Assembly: GCA_934654795.1 (NCBI GenBank)
Contig: CAKUGT010000001.1
Location: 80,909 to 144,908 of the forward strand
Origin: an uncultured Collinsella sp.
GTDB taxonomy: Bacteria > Actinomycetota > Coriobacteriia > Coriobacteriales > Coriobacteriaceae
Direction: 5' to 3'
DNA length: 64,000 nt
A program made the position numbers and the translations under genes. The notes under the pieces were generated by a model. That model searched no databases. It saw only the letters and a program-made list of their open reading frames with translations, and had not been told where the DNA came from. Within the stretch, counting starts at the first letter, position 1. Each line of letters starts with the position of its first letter. Positions 1 through 9,268 of this stretch are shown here, one piece after another.

Positions 1-454
1 TGTTCCAGTACGTGGAGGCGACCACGGGCATCTGGTTGATGGTGAAGTACTTGTTGAGCACATCAAAGGTGGTCGACGTGCCACCACGACGGGCAACGGC
101 GACGGCAGCGCCCGGCTTGTGCGCGAAGGCCTTGCCGCCGGCATAGAATGCGCGGTCAAGGGCCGAAAGAATGCGACCGCTGGGATGCGCGTAGTAGACG
201 GGGGAGCCAAAGACAAAGCCGTCTGCCTGCTCGGCGGCGGCAATCAGCTCGTTGACCACGTCGTCATCAAAGACGCAGCGCCCGTCGAGCTTGCCGCACT
301 GGCTGCAGCCGATGCAGTCGCGAATGGGCTTGGCGCCCAGCTGGAAAACCTCGGTATCGATGCCTTCGGCGTTGAGCTGCTTGGCGACCTCGGCGAGTGC
401 CGTGGCAGTGTTGCCGTTTGCCTTGGGGCTGCCGTTAACTAAAAGAACCTTCAT
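1..454 (-). CDS. Flavodoxin-like NAD(P)H-dependent FMN reductase (C-terminus cut off)
   Basis: The protein begins MKVLLVNGSPKANGNT, the FMN phosphate-binding loop (GSPxxxGNT) of the NADPH-dependent FMN reductase/iron-sulfur flavoprotein family. About 45 residues in is a cysteine cluster of the form CxxCxxC followed by GRC, and then the 'GSPVYYAHPSG' segment typical of the family's flavin-contacting loop. These proteins are cytosolic flavoproteins that move electrons to quinones, nitro compounds or other acceptors in anaerobes; the exact acceptor cannot be read here. The start is set by an AGGGAGATTG ribosome site just upstream. The gene runs off the left edge of the window after about 151 codons, so the C-terminus is not seen. 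It lies downstream of the GGDEF genes on the same strand but is separated from them by a hairpin, so it is probably its own unit. Confidence 0.85.
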   Translation of the reverse strand, partial: MKVLLVNGSPKANGNTATALAEVAKQLNAEGIDTEVFQLGAKPIRDCIGCSQCGKLDGRCVFDDDVVNELIAAAEQADGFVFGSPVYYAHPSGRILSALDRAFYAGGKAFAHKPGAAVAVARRGGTSTTFDVLNKYFTINQMPVVASTYWN

Positions 455-518
455 CACAATCTCCCTTTGCTTGTCGATGACTTCTGCAGAGGATTATCTC
501 ACGATGAAGAAGGCAACG

Positions 519-558
519 TGGGGCGCGACAAGGTGGACAACCGCCTCGTCGCGCCCCA
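519..558 (-). terminator. Hairpin after the GGDEF gene
   Basis: TGGGGCGCGAC at 519-529 pairs perfectly with GTCGCGCCCCA at 548-558 around an 18-base loop. It lies just past the stop of the GGDEF gene on the minus strand. The T-rich tail is weak (CGTTGCCTTCTT), so termination efficiency is uncertain. Confidence 0.5.
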
Positions 559-563
559 TGGTG

Positions 564-2090
564 TTACTTCAGCTTGGTGCCCGGCACCTGCACGGCTTCT
601 TCAAGCAACACGTTGAGCTCGGTCAGAATCGAGACGGGCTGGCGGTCGACGTTGTCCAGATGTAGCGTCGCTACGCGGATGGGTGGCTGATACTCAAACG
701 AGCCAAAGAGCACGGGGGAGCCCAAGAAGCGCTCAATTTCCTTGGCAATCTCATCAACCTCGTCGGGCCCCAAGTTGTCGTAGAGTGCAACGAACGTGGT
801 GCCCGTAGAGCGGAACAGGCGGCCCTTGCCGCGTGAGCATTCCACAAGGCAGGCGGCGCTTTCGGCAAGCACTCGATCGCCGGCATCAAACCCAAAGCGG
901 GCGTTAACGTCACCGACGTCATCGATCTTAATGGCGATAAAGCCCGCCTCGCGTGCCACACGGCGCATCTCGCCGATAGCGTTGAGCAGGGCGTGCACAT
1001 CGCCCAGGCCGGTCACGGAATCGGTTGTGTCCGCGAGGCTTCTGTTGATGATAGTTCCGACGTACATGTTCGGCTCGGTGTCGGTGCCATCTAAACGGTA
1101 GCCCGTGCAGTCGCAGAGCACGTACTTTCCGCTGGCGTCCATCACGCGGTACTGCATGTAGTGGAAGTGCCACTCGCCGTTCAGGATCATATTGAGCTCG
1201 GAGCGTACGTTGTCACGTTCTTCGGGGTGAACGCGAGCGAGCCATATGTCGACCGAGTTGTAGGGGTGCTGCGAGGGCAGGTCGAAATCGCGCATGGCGT
1301 TAACGGACCACTGCGATTCACCCGTGTCGAGGTTGAGGATAAAGGGGTAACGTGTGTCAGACGACATGCAGAGCGCCTGAAACACGCGGTCGTTGCAGGG
1401 TGTATATTCGGTTGCGATGCTCGGCGCAGCAGTGTTACCCGGTTGCTGGATGCGATGCATGAGCTTGTAGCGATACATCTTGCGATCGGCATCCATTGTC
1501 ATTTGGCGACGTGTGTCGCCAGCAAGCGGGTCAACGCTCGAACAGCCAAAGCTGAAGCTGGCGATCATGGGCGCCTTACCGTCCGAAGTTGCCTCGATTA
1601 GATCGGCGCGCACCCGCTCCAGGCGTTGCTCGAGCTCCGTCTCGCTCGCATTGGCGGAGACGAGCACGAACTCGTCTCCGCCAATGCGAAACAACAGCTC
1701 GTCGTGCTCCATGGTTTCGGAGAGTGAGCGGCAGATGCGCAGAATATAGCGGTTGCCTTCGGCATGGCCGAATATATCGTTGCAGTGTTTAAGGTGATCG
1801 ATGTCAATATAGGCGCAGGTGAAGGGGTCGCCTTTGCGCCAGAGTCGGTCGGCGTGACGGTCAAGTCCGTCGCGGTTGCCCAGATTGGTGAGCGGGTCGA
1901 TATAGGCACTGCGTTCGAGCAGCTGGCGCTCTTGTTGCAGGATGGCGTGGGTCTTTTGCAGTTGCTCGCCAAGGCCGCGCAGCTCTGCGGGCAGTGCTGC
2001 GACGTCGAGCTCGGCGGTCGAGACCCCATTCGCAAGTCGCTGAAGGTAGGCGACAATCGATTGCTCGCCCAGGCGATACGACTCGTTCAT
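564..2090 (-). CDS. GGDEF-domain diguanylate cyclase (GGDEF-PAS-degenerate GGDEF)
   Basis: This is a 508-residue cytosolic protein with no membrane segment. Residues about 60-220 form a GGDEF domain with the DPLTNLGNR motif near 65 and an intact GGDEF at 137-141, so it should make cyclic di-GMP from two GTP. No RxxD inhibitory site is present five residues before GGDEF. A PAS-like segment follows ('RYPFILNLD... ARVHPEERD', about 240-350), then a second GGDEF-like domain whose signature has decayed to 'FRSTGTTFVALYD' and is probably regulatory. The start at 2090 is chosen because AAGGAGG lies 9 bases upstream; an in-frame ATG at 2138 has no such site. It is the last of three related minus-strand genes with the same domain order, which suggests tandem duplication with loss of the C-terminal GGDEF-EAL part in this copy. 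Confidence 0.93.
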   Translation of the reverse strand: MNESYRLGEQSIVAYLQRLANGVSTAELDVAALPAELRGLGEQLQKTHAILQQERQLLERSAYIDPLTNLGNRDGLDRHADRLWRKGDPFTCAYIDIDHLKHCNDIFGHAEGNRYILRICRSLSETMEHDELLFRIGGDEFVLVSANASETELEQRLERVRADLIEATSDGKAPMIASFSFGCSSVDPLAGDTRRQMTMDADRKMYRYKLMHRIQQPGNTAAPSIATEYTPCNDRVFQALCMSSDTRYPFILNLDTGESQWSVNAMRDFDLPSQHPYNSVDIWLARVHPEERDNVRSELNMILNGEWHFHYMQYRVMDASGKYVLCDCTGYRLDGTDTEPNMYVGTIINRSLADTTDSVTGLGDVHALLNAIGEMRRVAREAGFIAIKIDDVGDVNARFGFDAGDRVLAESAACLVECSRGKGRLFRSTGTTFVALYDNLGPDEVDEIAKEIERFLGSPVLFGSFEYQPPIRVATLHLDNVDRQPVSILTELNVLLEEAVQVPGTKLK

Positions 2091-2217
2091 GATGAATAAC
2101 CTCCTTGGGCGAAATAATGGTCTGTATGATATCCCCAAATCGATGAGGATTGAGGATATAAGTTAGCCGAAGGGGACAAATATGTCCTCCAACGGCATTG
2201 CATTACGCGTGTATGCA

Positions 2218-4935
2218 TCAATCGGTGACCTTGCCATCGAGCAGCGCCTCAAACTCTGCCGCCGGCATGGGGCGGTAGTAGAGAAAGCCTTGCGCATAGC
2301 GGGCGCCCATCTGGCGCAGCAGCTTTGCCTGACCTTCCGTCTCGATGCCTTCGATCACAACGGGCAGATGGAGCGACTGCGCCATCCCCAGCATCGATGA
2401 CACGATCTGCGTGCTGCGTTCGTCGGCTTTTCCGGCGGGCACAAACGTGCGGTCGAGTTTAATGACGTCGACGTTGACGCTTTTGAGCATGGCGAGTGTG
2501 GATTGACCGGTGCCAAAGTCGTCCATGTAGGTCGAGAACCCTCGGTTGTGCAGCTCGGCCGTCAGCCTGTCCACGGCCTCGGACTCTCCGGTATAGGCGG
2601 TCTCGGTAATCTCGATGCGCATGAGTTCGGGCGGCAGGTTGTACTGGTCGGCGAGCGACCCCATATGTTCGGCGACATCACAGGCAAGGATATCCACGCG
2701 CGATACGTTGAGCGAAATCGGAACTACGGGAAGCCCCTGGTCGAGGCGCGTCCGCAGCCACGAGGCAACACCCTGCCATATGTACTTGTCGAGCGTCACC
2801 ACAAAGCCGCTTTCCTCAAGCGCGGGGATAAAGGTCGCAGGCGGAATGAGGGAGCCGTCCTTGTCGATCCAGCGCGTGAGTGCCTCGGCGCCGATGATCT
2901 CGCCGGTTTCCATGTCGACCTGAGGCTGCAGATAGTAGGTGATGCGCTCGTTGGAGAGGGCGTACTGGAACTCGGTCAGCGTATGGTGAAATGCGACCTC
3001 GTGCTTGTAGTCCTCGGGGCTAAAGACGGCGATGCGATCCTTAAAGTCCTTTTTGGCGCGTCGGTTGGCAAACATGGCCTTTGCCTGCGCGTCGATGGTG
3101 ATTTCCTCGTGGGGGTTGATGGGGTAGACGCCCATGGACGGCCAAAAGCCCACGCCGTCATCGTGCTTGGCCACGGCTTCGCGCACGCGAGCATAAATAC
3201 GATGCACGGTATCGTGCTCAAAGGGGGCGAGTATGCAAAAATCGTCCTGGCCCCAATAGCCTGCGACACCCTTGCCTGTATTCTCGATATCTTTGAGCAC
3301 CGTGCCCACATCGGCGAGCACACGGTCGCCTTCGGCCTGGCCATGCCACTCATTGAACAAGCGCATATGCCCCATGTCGACGGTGGCAATGCACCAAGAG
3401 CCGCCGTTCACCGTGGTCAAAAACTCGTTGGCGCGCCGCATAAACTCACTGGGGCGGTAGAGGCCGGTGAGCGGGTCAATGCGCTCGGCAACAGCGCCCT
3501 TGCGGTCGATTTCGGGTATGGAGAGGCTCTTGTTCTGAAACGGCCCGTTGATGGCGCGTAATCGACGATCGAGTTCGTCCAAGACGGCCGGTGCTTGGTT
3601 GACCAGGCGTTCGTAATAGACGGGAACAACCAGGCAGGTAGGGGTAATGGTATCGTCGGCAATTTGGACGGGGGCCGAGATGACGCGCTCCAAATCGCGT
3701 GCGAGGCAATCGAAGGCGTCGCGGTCCAGACCATCGGTAAGTACGACAAACTGTACGCTGCGCGAGCGGAACACACGGCTTCTGCCGCGGGTGAGCGAGA
3801 GCATACGACCGGCATATTCGGAGAGCATAGCGTCAACGGCGTCAGCCCCATAGTGCTCATTGAGCTGCGTCGTACCGCGAACGCGCACGGCGATCAGGCC
3901 CGTCTGATGGTTATCGCGACGGCAGCCGTCGATGGCGTTGACCAGCATGCGTTGGGTGCCGAGTCCCGTGGCGGGATCGACCGTTTCAACGAGGGAGTGG
4001 TTAACGAGTTCGCCGACATAAAGCGAGGGCGTATTTCCGTTTCCGTCGATGCGATAGCCCCGAACGCGACAAAGCACGTAATCGCCTTCGGCGTTGCGTA
4101 CGCGATATTGCATAACGCGATAGCGTTTAGAGCCATAAAAGACCTGGTAGATGTCTTGGGTATATGCTTCGAGGTCATCGGGGTGCACGCGTGTCTTCCA
4201 GTAATTGCGGCAGTCATCGATGTGCTCCGAGGGAAGCCCAAAATCGCGCAGCGCTCCCTGCGACCAGAGCGTGCGGTTCTTATCAAGGTTTTCGATAAAG
4301 AAGTAGCGTCCCTCATCGAGCATCGAGAAGGCGTCAAAAACGCGGTCATTAATCTCAAAGTCATCTGCGTGGACTTGACTGATGTTGCGGCGATCGAGAT
4401 GTATGGCATTGCGCAGCTTGTAGTCATACATGCGATGGTCGGCGTCCTTCGTCATGCGGTTTTGGGTTTCGCCCAGTTTGGGATTGGCATGCGACACGCC
4501 ATAGCTAAACGAATGGGGCATCTCGGCGTCGTTGTTTTTGAGGAGCACCGAGCGGCAATGCTCCAGGCGCTCGGCAAGGTCATCCTCGGTCGAGATGGTG
4601 GAGAGCACGGCAAACTCGTCGCCACCCAGGCGAAACGCCGCTTCGCCAACCTTGATGTAGAGCTTAAGGTACAGGCTCACCTGAATGATGTAGCGGTTAC
4701 CCTCGTCGTGCCCAAAGACATCGTTGCAGTGCTTAAGGTTATCGATATCGATAAACGCCATGGTGACCGGTGTGCCCTGCCCCCAGATCTCTTCGAGAGA
4801 CTTGGTAAAACCGCCGCGGTTGCCAAGACCGGTGAGCTGGTCGGTAAAAGCGGTCTTGATCAGGTCTTCCTGGCGATCAAGCAGGTCTTGAATGGTTTTT
4901 TCGAGCGTCTTGGTGTAGGTGTTGGCGCTATCCAT
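2218..4935 (-). CDS. GGDEF-PAS-GGDEF-GGDEF-EAL cyclic di-GMP turnover protein
   Basis: 905 residues, soluble. Order: active-type GGDEF domain (DQLTGLGNR near 32, GGDEF at 104-108), PAS-like segment about 195-315 ('FFIENLDKN', 'TRVHPDDLEAY'), a degenerate GGDEF (about 318-420, 'FRSRSVQFVVL'), a third GGDEF-like domain (about 485-640) in which the signature reads GQDDF, then an EAL domain from about 655. The EAL part keeps the residues expected for phosphodiesterase activity: EAL at 684-686, an ITET glutamate, DDFGTG, IKLD and EGIETE. It could therefore both make and cleave c-di-GMP. No RxxD inhibitory site is seen. The ribosome site is weak. It sits in tandem with its paralogues at 564-2090 and 5024-7933. 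Confidence 0.93.
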   Translation of the reverse strand: MDSANTYTKTLEKTIQDLLDRQEDLIKTAFTDQLTGLGNRGGFTKSLEEIWGQGTPVTMAFIDIDNLKHCNDVFGHDEGNRYIIQVSLYLKLYIKVGEAAFRLGGDEFAVLSTISTEDDLAERLEHCRSVLLKNNDAEMPHSFSYGVSHANPKLGETQNRMTKDADHRMYDYKLRNAIHLDRRNISQVHADDFEINDRVFDAFSMLDEGRYFFIENLDKNRTLWSQGALRDFGLPSEHIDDCRNYWKTRVHPDDLEAYTQDIYQVFYGSKRYRVMQYRVRNAEGDYVLCRVRGYRIDGNGNTPSLYVGELVNHSLVETVDPATGLGTQRMLVNAIDGCRRDNHQTGLIAVRVRGTTQLNEHYGADAVDAMLSEYAGRMLSLTRGRSRVFRSRSVQFVVLTDGLDRDAFDCLARDLERVISAPVQIADDTITPTCLVVPVYYERLVNQAPAVLDELDRRLRAINGPFQNKSLSIPEIDRKGAVAERIDPLTGLYRPSEFMRRANEFLTTVNGGSWCIATVDMGHMRLFNEWHGQAEGDRVLADVGTVLKDIENTGKGVAGYWGQDDFCILAPFEHDTVHRIYARVREAVAKHDDGVGFWPSMGVYPINPHEEITIDAQAKAMFANRRAKKDFKDRIAVFSPEDYKHEVAFHHTLTEFQYALSNERITYYLQPQVDMETGEIIGAEALTRWIDKDGSLIPPATFIPALEESGFVVTLDKYIWQGVASWLRTRLDQGLPVVPISLNVSRVDILACDVAEHMGSLADQYNLPPELMRIEITETAYTGESEAVDRLTAELHNRGFSTYMDDFGTGQSTLAMLKSVNVDVIKLDRTFVPAGKADERSTQIVSSMLGMAQSLHLPVVIEGIETEGQAKLLRQMGARYAQGFLYYRPMPAAEFEALLDGKVTD

Positions 4936-5023
4936 GTTTATGCCGCTTTCTTGGGTCGAGGCGATGCGGCGCGCGGGGCGCGCGGCGTGTTAAAGGTGGG
5001 GTTTCCGCCGTTAGCGAGTGGCG

Positions 5024-7933
5024 TTATTTTGCAAAGTCGATGTGCCGCTCGCTGTCATGCAAGAGGATGCCTCGCGGGTCAATCGACGCAGCGCCGGCCA
5101 GGAGCTTTTCAAACGACTCGACCGGCATGGGTCGGTAGTAATAATAGCCTTGGACGTAGCGCGAACCCAGGTCGCGCAAAAAGGTGACTTGCTTTTCGGT
5201 TTCGACGCCTTCCACTATGACCGGCATGCCAATCTCCCAAGACATGTTGATGATGGACTTGACGATGTTTTCGCTCTTGTTGGCCTGATGGGCTTCTGCG
5301 GGCATAAAGCGGCTGTCGAGTTTAATCGCGTCGGCATCGATATTCTGCAGCATGCTGAGCGACGATGCTCCGCTGCCAAAGTCGTCAATCAATACGGAAA
5401 AGCCCAAAGCGCGGAGCTTGCTCGTGAGCGCTTTAATATCTCCTGGATTATCGGCGTAGGCGCTTTCGGTAATTTCGACTTTAACGAAGTGCGTGGGGAC
5501 GGCGTGACGCATCGCCAGGCGTTCGAGCTGGTCGGCGACATCGACCGAAATCAGGTCGGTTTGGCTTACGTTGATGGAGATGGGCACGCAGGGCAGTCCT
5601 TGGGCCAAGCGCTTGGAGAGCCACGTAAAGACGAGGTTCCAAATATGGCGATCGAGGGTCACGGCAAAACCGTTGCGCTCGAGTAGCGGCACAAACGTGC
5701 CGGGCGAGATGAAATTGCCGTCTCCGTCTTTCCAGCGGGCAAGGGCTTCGCCGCCTACGATCTTTTTGGTCTCCATGTCGTACTGCGGCTGAATATAGAA
5801 CGTGATATGCCCCTGACCCAGGGCGCGCTGAAACGCCGAGAGCAGATAATCCTCGCGTTCACGCTGCGCATAGGTTTCGGGTTCAAAGTATTTGATACGG
5901 GTTTTAAAATCGTGGCGGGCTCGGGTGAGCGCGGCTTTTGCATGGTCGTATAGCAAGATATCGATGTTCTCCGTCCGCCCAACCGGGCAAACGCCAAAGG
6001 CGGGCAAGAAGCCAACCGAGTCGTCGCGCGAGGCGACGATGGTCTGGATGCGATGGTAGAGCGCATCGATGGTCTCGCGGTCGCCAGGGAGATAAGCGAC
6101 AAAGTCGTCCTGCCCCCAGTATCCGGCGAGTCCGCCGCAATCGGCTCGCAGCGTCAGCAGCGCACCGCCCACTTCGGCGATGAGGGCGTCGCCTGCCTGT
6201 CGTCCGTACCATTCGTTAAAGACGCGCATACGTCCCAAATCGATGGCGACAATGGCGCGGTTTTCGCGAGTGTGTGCGGAGTGATGCATATCTGCGGCGT
6301 ACAGAAAGTCGTTGCCGCGCATGAGTCCGGTCATCTTGTCTCGTCGGTCGTAGGCAGTATGACCGATAACTCTAGTTGGTCCGCTTTGCCCGAGGTATGC
6401 CGGGGTCTTACTGCGCATCTCGGCGTCCAGACGGCGGTTGAGGCTGGACAGCATCGTGAGCGGCTGCGAGACGATAGACGGATAGCGCGCAAAGGCCGTA
6501 TAAGCGATAGGGGCGGTTTCGATACTGTGCGTCGCGATGGGCATCATAAGCGTATGCTGCACCTCTTGGGCAATGTTGGAAAGATCGATGTCGGGTTGGC
6601 TGTCAAACATAAGGACAAACTGCAGCCCATACGACCGATAGAGTTCGCCCGACCCATTGAGTCGTGACAAAATGCGCCCGACGAGCTCTGCGAGGACATC
6701 GTTGCCCATTTGATAGCCATAGACAGCATTGATGCGGTCGATGTTCTCGAACTTAAACGCCACTAGATCGGTGGGCTTGGCAAGCTCCTTGCGTCTTTCG
6801 ATGGCCGTCATCAGCGCGCGCACATCACTAACGCCGGTGGCGGGGTCGGTGCTTTCGACAATACTCGCATTGGTGATGGATCCCACGAATAGTGTGGGCT
6901 CGTTTTCGTTGCCATCGAGACGGATGCCGGCGCACGTGACGGTGACGTATCGGCCGCTTGCGTCCAGGGCGCGATAACGCATGTTGTGGTGGTGCTTTTT
7001 GCCCGACATCACCTCTTCGATGTCCTGGCGCCAGGCATCGACATCGTCGGGATGGATGTGCTGCGACCATATCTCGCCCATCTGATAGATGGTTCCGGAC
7101 GGTAGGGCAAAATCCTGTACGGCGTTGTGGGACCAATGAGACTGATCGGTGTCGACATTGCAGATAAACAAGTAGCGCCCAATATCCGTGAGTGACAAAG
7201 CCTGGAAGATACGATCTTGCACGGCATGAAAATCGGCCAAGGTGTCGAGGGTATGATGCTGTTCGTCGAATGCCCTGCTCATGCGGTTGCGTGCGGCGTT
7301 GGTGAATTTGTAGTCATACATCCGCCGGTCAGCTTCGGCCGTCATCTTATGAAGGACATCGCCGGCCTGGGGATTGGCATGGGCACAACCGTAGCTGTAG
7401 CTCATGGGGGTCTTGCCGTCATCGAACGTCGAGGTCGCAAGAGAGACGCGACAAGCCTCGAGCCGCTGGTTGAGCGTGTCGACCGAATCGGTCATGGAGA
7501 GGAGCACGAACTCGTCTCCGCCTATGCGATAGAGATGCTCATCGGGATGGCAGTGCAGCTTAAGGCAGTTTGCGACTTTGGTGATGTAGCGATTGCCTGC
7601 CGGGTGCCCAAAGCAATCGTTACAGATTTTGAGGCCGTCGATATCGATGTAGGCGATCGTGTGCTCGAGCTGGCGGTCCCAGACACATGAGAGGTCGTAG
7701 GTATAGGCGGTGCGGTTGGGCAGCCCCGTGAGCGGATCGGTGTAGGCGTCGGCTCTGAGTTTTGCAATGCGGTCGCGCAGGCGGGCGGCGGCATCGGTCG
7801 CCTCTGCGAGCAGGCGTTCGGCCTCGGGATACTGCGTGCCGCAGATGCTCGACAACTCGGCGAGGCATGTGTTTAGCTGGTCGAGCTCGTCTTCTTGACG
7901 CGGCTCGACGCTCTGCGTCTTATTCGTTTCCAT
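5024..7933 (-). CDS. GGDEF-PAS-GGDEF-GGDEF-EAL cyclic di-GMP turnover protein
   Basis: 969 residues from the start chosen here. Same architecture as the gene at 2218-4935: a GGDEF domain with DPLTGLPNR near 66 and GGDEF at 138-142, a PAS-like sensor segment ('YLFICNVDTDQSHW', 'QHIHPDDVDAW'), a decayed GGDEF ('YRSYGLQFVLMF'), a third with GQDDF, and a C-terminal EAL domain with GGEALARW, EITESAY, DDFGSG, IKLD and EGVETE, all consistent with an active phosphodiesterase. No transmembrane segment. The start at 7933 has AAGGCGGGGG in front; an in-frame ATG at 7951 would add six residues but has no ribosome site. It is probably the first gene of the three-gene group, with its promoter in the divergent gap before the patatin gene at 8164. 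Confidence 0.92.
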   Translation of the reverse strand: METNKTQSVEPRQEDELDQLNTCLAELSSICGTQYPEAERLLAEATDAAARLRDRIAKLRADAYTDPLTGLPNRTAYTYDLSCVWDRQLEHTIAYIDIDGLKICNDCFGHPAGNRYITKVANCLKLHCHPDEHLYRIGGDEFVLLSMTDSVDTLNQRLEACRVSLATSTFDDGKTPMSYSYGCAHANPQAGDVLHKMTAEADRRMYDYKFTNAARNRMSRAFDEQHHTLDTLADFHAVQDRIFQALSLTDIGRYLFICNVDTDQSHWSHNAVQDFALPSGTIYQMGEIWSQHIHPDDVDAWRQDIEEVMSGKKHHHNMRYRALDASGRYVTVTCAGIRLDGNENEPTLFVGSITNASIVESTDPATGVSDVRALMTAIERRKELAKPTDLVAFKFENIDRINAVYGYQMGNDVLAELVGRILSRLNGSGELYRSYGLQFVLMFDSQPDIDLSNIAQEVQHTLMMPIATHSIETAPIAYTAFARYPSIVSQPLTMLSSLNRRLDAEMRSKTPAYLGQSGPTRVIGHTAYDRRDKMTGLMRGNDFLYAADMHHSAHTRENRAIVAIDLGRMRVFNEWYGRQAGDALIAEVGGALLTLRADCGGLAGYWGQDDFVAYLPGDRETIDALYHRIQTIVASRDDSVGFLPAFGVCPVGRTENIDILLYDHAKAALTRARHDFKTRIKYFEPETYAQREREDYLLSAFQRALGQGHITFYIQPQYDMETKKIVGGEALARWKDGDGNFISPGTFVPLLERNGFAVTLDRHIWNLVFTWLSKRLAQGLPCVPISINVSQTDLISVDVADQLERLAMRHAVPTHFVKVEITESAYADNPGDIKALTSKLRALGFSVLIDDFGSGASSLSMLQNIDADAIKLDSRFMPAEAHQANKSENIVKSIINMSWEIGMPVIVEGVETEKQVTFLRDLGSRYVQGYYYYRPMPVESFEKLLAGAASIDPRGILLHDSERHIDFAK

Positions 7934-8163
7934 GCCCCCGCCTTGCTGCATCGCTGAGTCTATTTGTCAGCTACTGTTCGTTGCTGAAAAGTACTGAGTA
8001 GTATGAACAACCATTATATGGGCGTGTGGGGGCGGGCGTGCTGTGAGGCGCCGCTTATTCGCCAAACGGTAATGCGGTTTCGTGCGCACAAATGCGACGA
8101 GAACGATATTTGTTGACGGGTATACTTGTTCCGTTTGAATTGCGCAGGGACGGAGATGGTCGC

Positions 8164-9033
8164 ATGACACAGCCAAATACGGCGCCTACGGTGGGGCTGG
8201 CACTCGAGGGAGGCGGCTATCGCGGTATGTATACGGCGGGCGTGCTCGACGTTTGGATGGAGCATGGCCTGACCTGCGATCATATGGTGGGCGTCTCGGC
8301 GGGGGCAGCGTTTGGCTATAACTTTAAGTCGCGCCAGATCGGTCGCGCCATTCGCTATAACAAGGCCTATTGCGCCGATAAGCGCTACGCGAGCGTGACG
8401 AGCTGGCTGCGTACCGGCGATATGTTCAATGCCGATTTTGCCTATCATGAGGTGCCGATCGAGCGCGATCCTATCGACCTGGAGTCATACCGCTCCTGTC
8501 CCATGCGGTTTACGTGCGTATGCACCGATATCGAGACGGGCGAGGCGGTCTACCACGATCTGCCCTATGGCGACGAGCGCGATATCGAGTGGATTCGGGC
8601 CTCGTCGGCGATTCCCGTGGCAACGCGCCCCGTGGCTATTGAGGGACGCAAGTATCTGGACGGCGGTGTTGCGGATTCCATTCCCAGCGCCTGGCTGTTT
8701 GCGCAGGGCTATGACCGCAACGTGGTGGTGCTCACGCAGCCGGCGGGCTTTGTGAAGCAGCCCAATAGCGTGATGCCCATGCTGCGGCGCGTGTTCCGCC
8801 ACTATCCGAGGTTTGTTGCGGCGCTTGAGCATCGGCACGAGGTGTACAACGCATCGCTCGAGGATCTGGTGCGTCGTGAGGCCGCCGGCGAGATCTTTGT
8901 GGTGCGTCCGAGCGAATCGGTAAAGGTGCCGTCGCTCTGTCGCGAGCCGGATGAGCTTGAGCGTATCTATCAGGTCGGTCGCCACGATGCGGAGGCGACG
9001 CTGCCGGCGCTGGAGGCATACCTGGCAGGGTAG
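8164..9033 (+). CDS. Patatin-like phospholipase
   Basis: 289 residues. The N-terminus carries the patatin oxyanion loop EGGGYRG near residue 15, the nucleophile elbow GVSAG near 42 (serine in GxSxG) and the catalytic aspartate in LDGGVADSIP near 165, so the Ser-Asp dyad is intact. It belongs to the bacterial patatin group close to E. coli YjjU, with a C-terminal extension after the catalytic fold; these are predicted lipid acyl hydrolases in the cytosol or at the membrane face, and the substrate is unknown. The start is placed at the ATG with GGGACGGAG upstream rather than at the earlier in-frame ATG at 8092, which lies in the divergent promoter gap. It is transcribed away from the c-di-GMP genes and followed by a cluster of palindromes. 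Confidence 0.9.
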   Translation: MTQPNTAPTVGLALEGGGYRGMYTAGVLDVWMEHGLTCDHMVGVSAGAAFGYNFKSRQIGRAIRYNKAYCADKRYASVTSWLRTGDMFNADFAYHEVPIERDPIDLESYRSCPMRFTCVCTDIETGEAVYHDLPYGDERDIEWIRASSAIPVATRPVAIEGRKYLDGGVADSIPSAWLFAQGYDRNVVVLTQPAGFVKQPNSVMPMLRRVFRHYPRFVAALEHRHEVYNASLEDLVRREAAGEIFVVRPSESVKVPSLCREPDELERIYQVGRHDAEATLPALEAYLAG

Positions 9034-9053
9034 GGCGCCGGCCGCAGGCTCAG

Positions 9054-9225
9054 CGGAAAGCACGTCCCGGAATTTGCCTTCGGAATGGGATGCAGTTTCC
9101 GAAACAAGGGCCTTTAGGAAACTGTGGCCCGGAATTTGCGTTCAGAACGGGACGCAGTTTCCCGTTGAGCCTCTATACGGAAAGCGCATCCCAGTTTGGA
9201 CGTCCATTCTGGGATGCGCTTTCCG
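9054..9225. repeat. Cluster of three REP-like palindromes
   Basis: Three related stem-loops lie in a row: 9054-9101 (CGGAAAG...TTTCCG, imperfect), 9117-9162 (GGAAACTG...CAGTTTCC) and 9178-9225, which is a 48-base near-perfect palindrome with 17-base arms (CGGAAAGCGCATCCCAG) around an inner TGGACGTCCA. All share arms of the type GGAAA-(C/G)-(T/C)G-x-TCCC. The cluster fills the gap between the convergent patatin and thiE genes and may also end transcription. Confidence 0.75.
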
Positions 9226-9268
9226 CTCTTGAAGCTATGAGGCTGTGGAGCAACTGCTCGGCTTGCGT

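Noticed and set aside
3595-5187. A 530-codon plus-strand frame opposite the GGDEF-EAL gene at 2218-4935
   Set aside because: It is an antisense shadow: no ribosome site, no family motif, and the minus strand has clear GGDEF and EAL motifs throughout.
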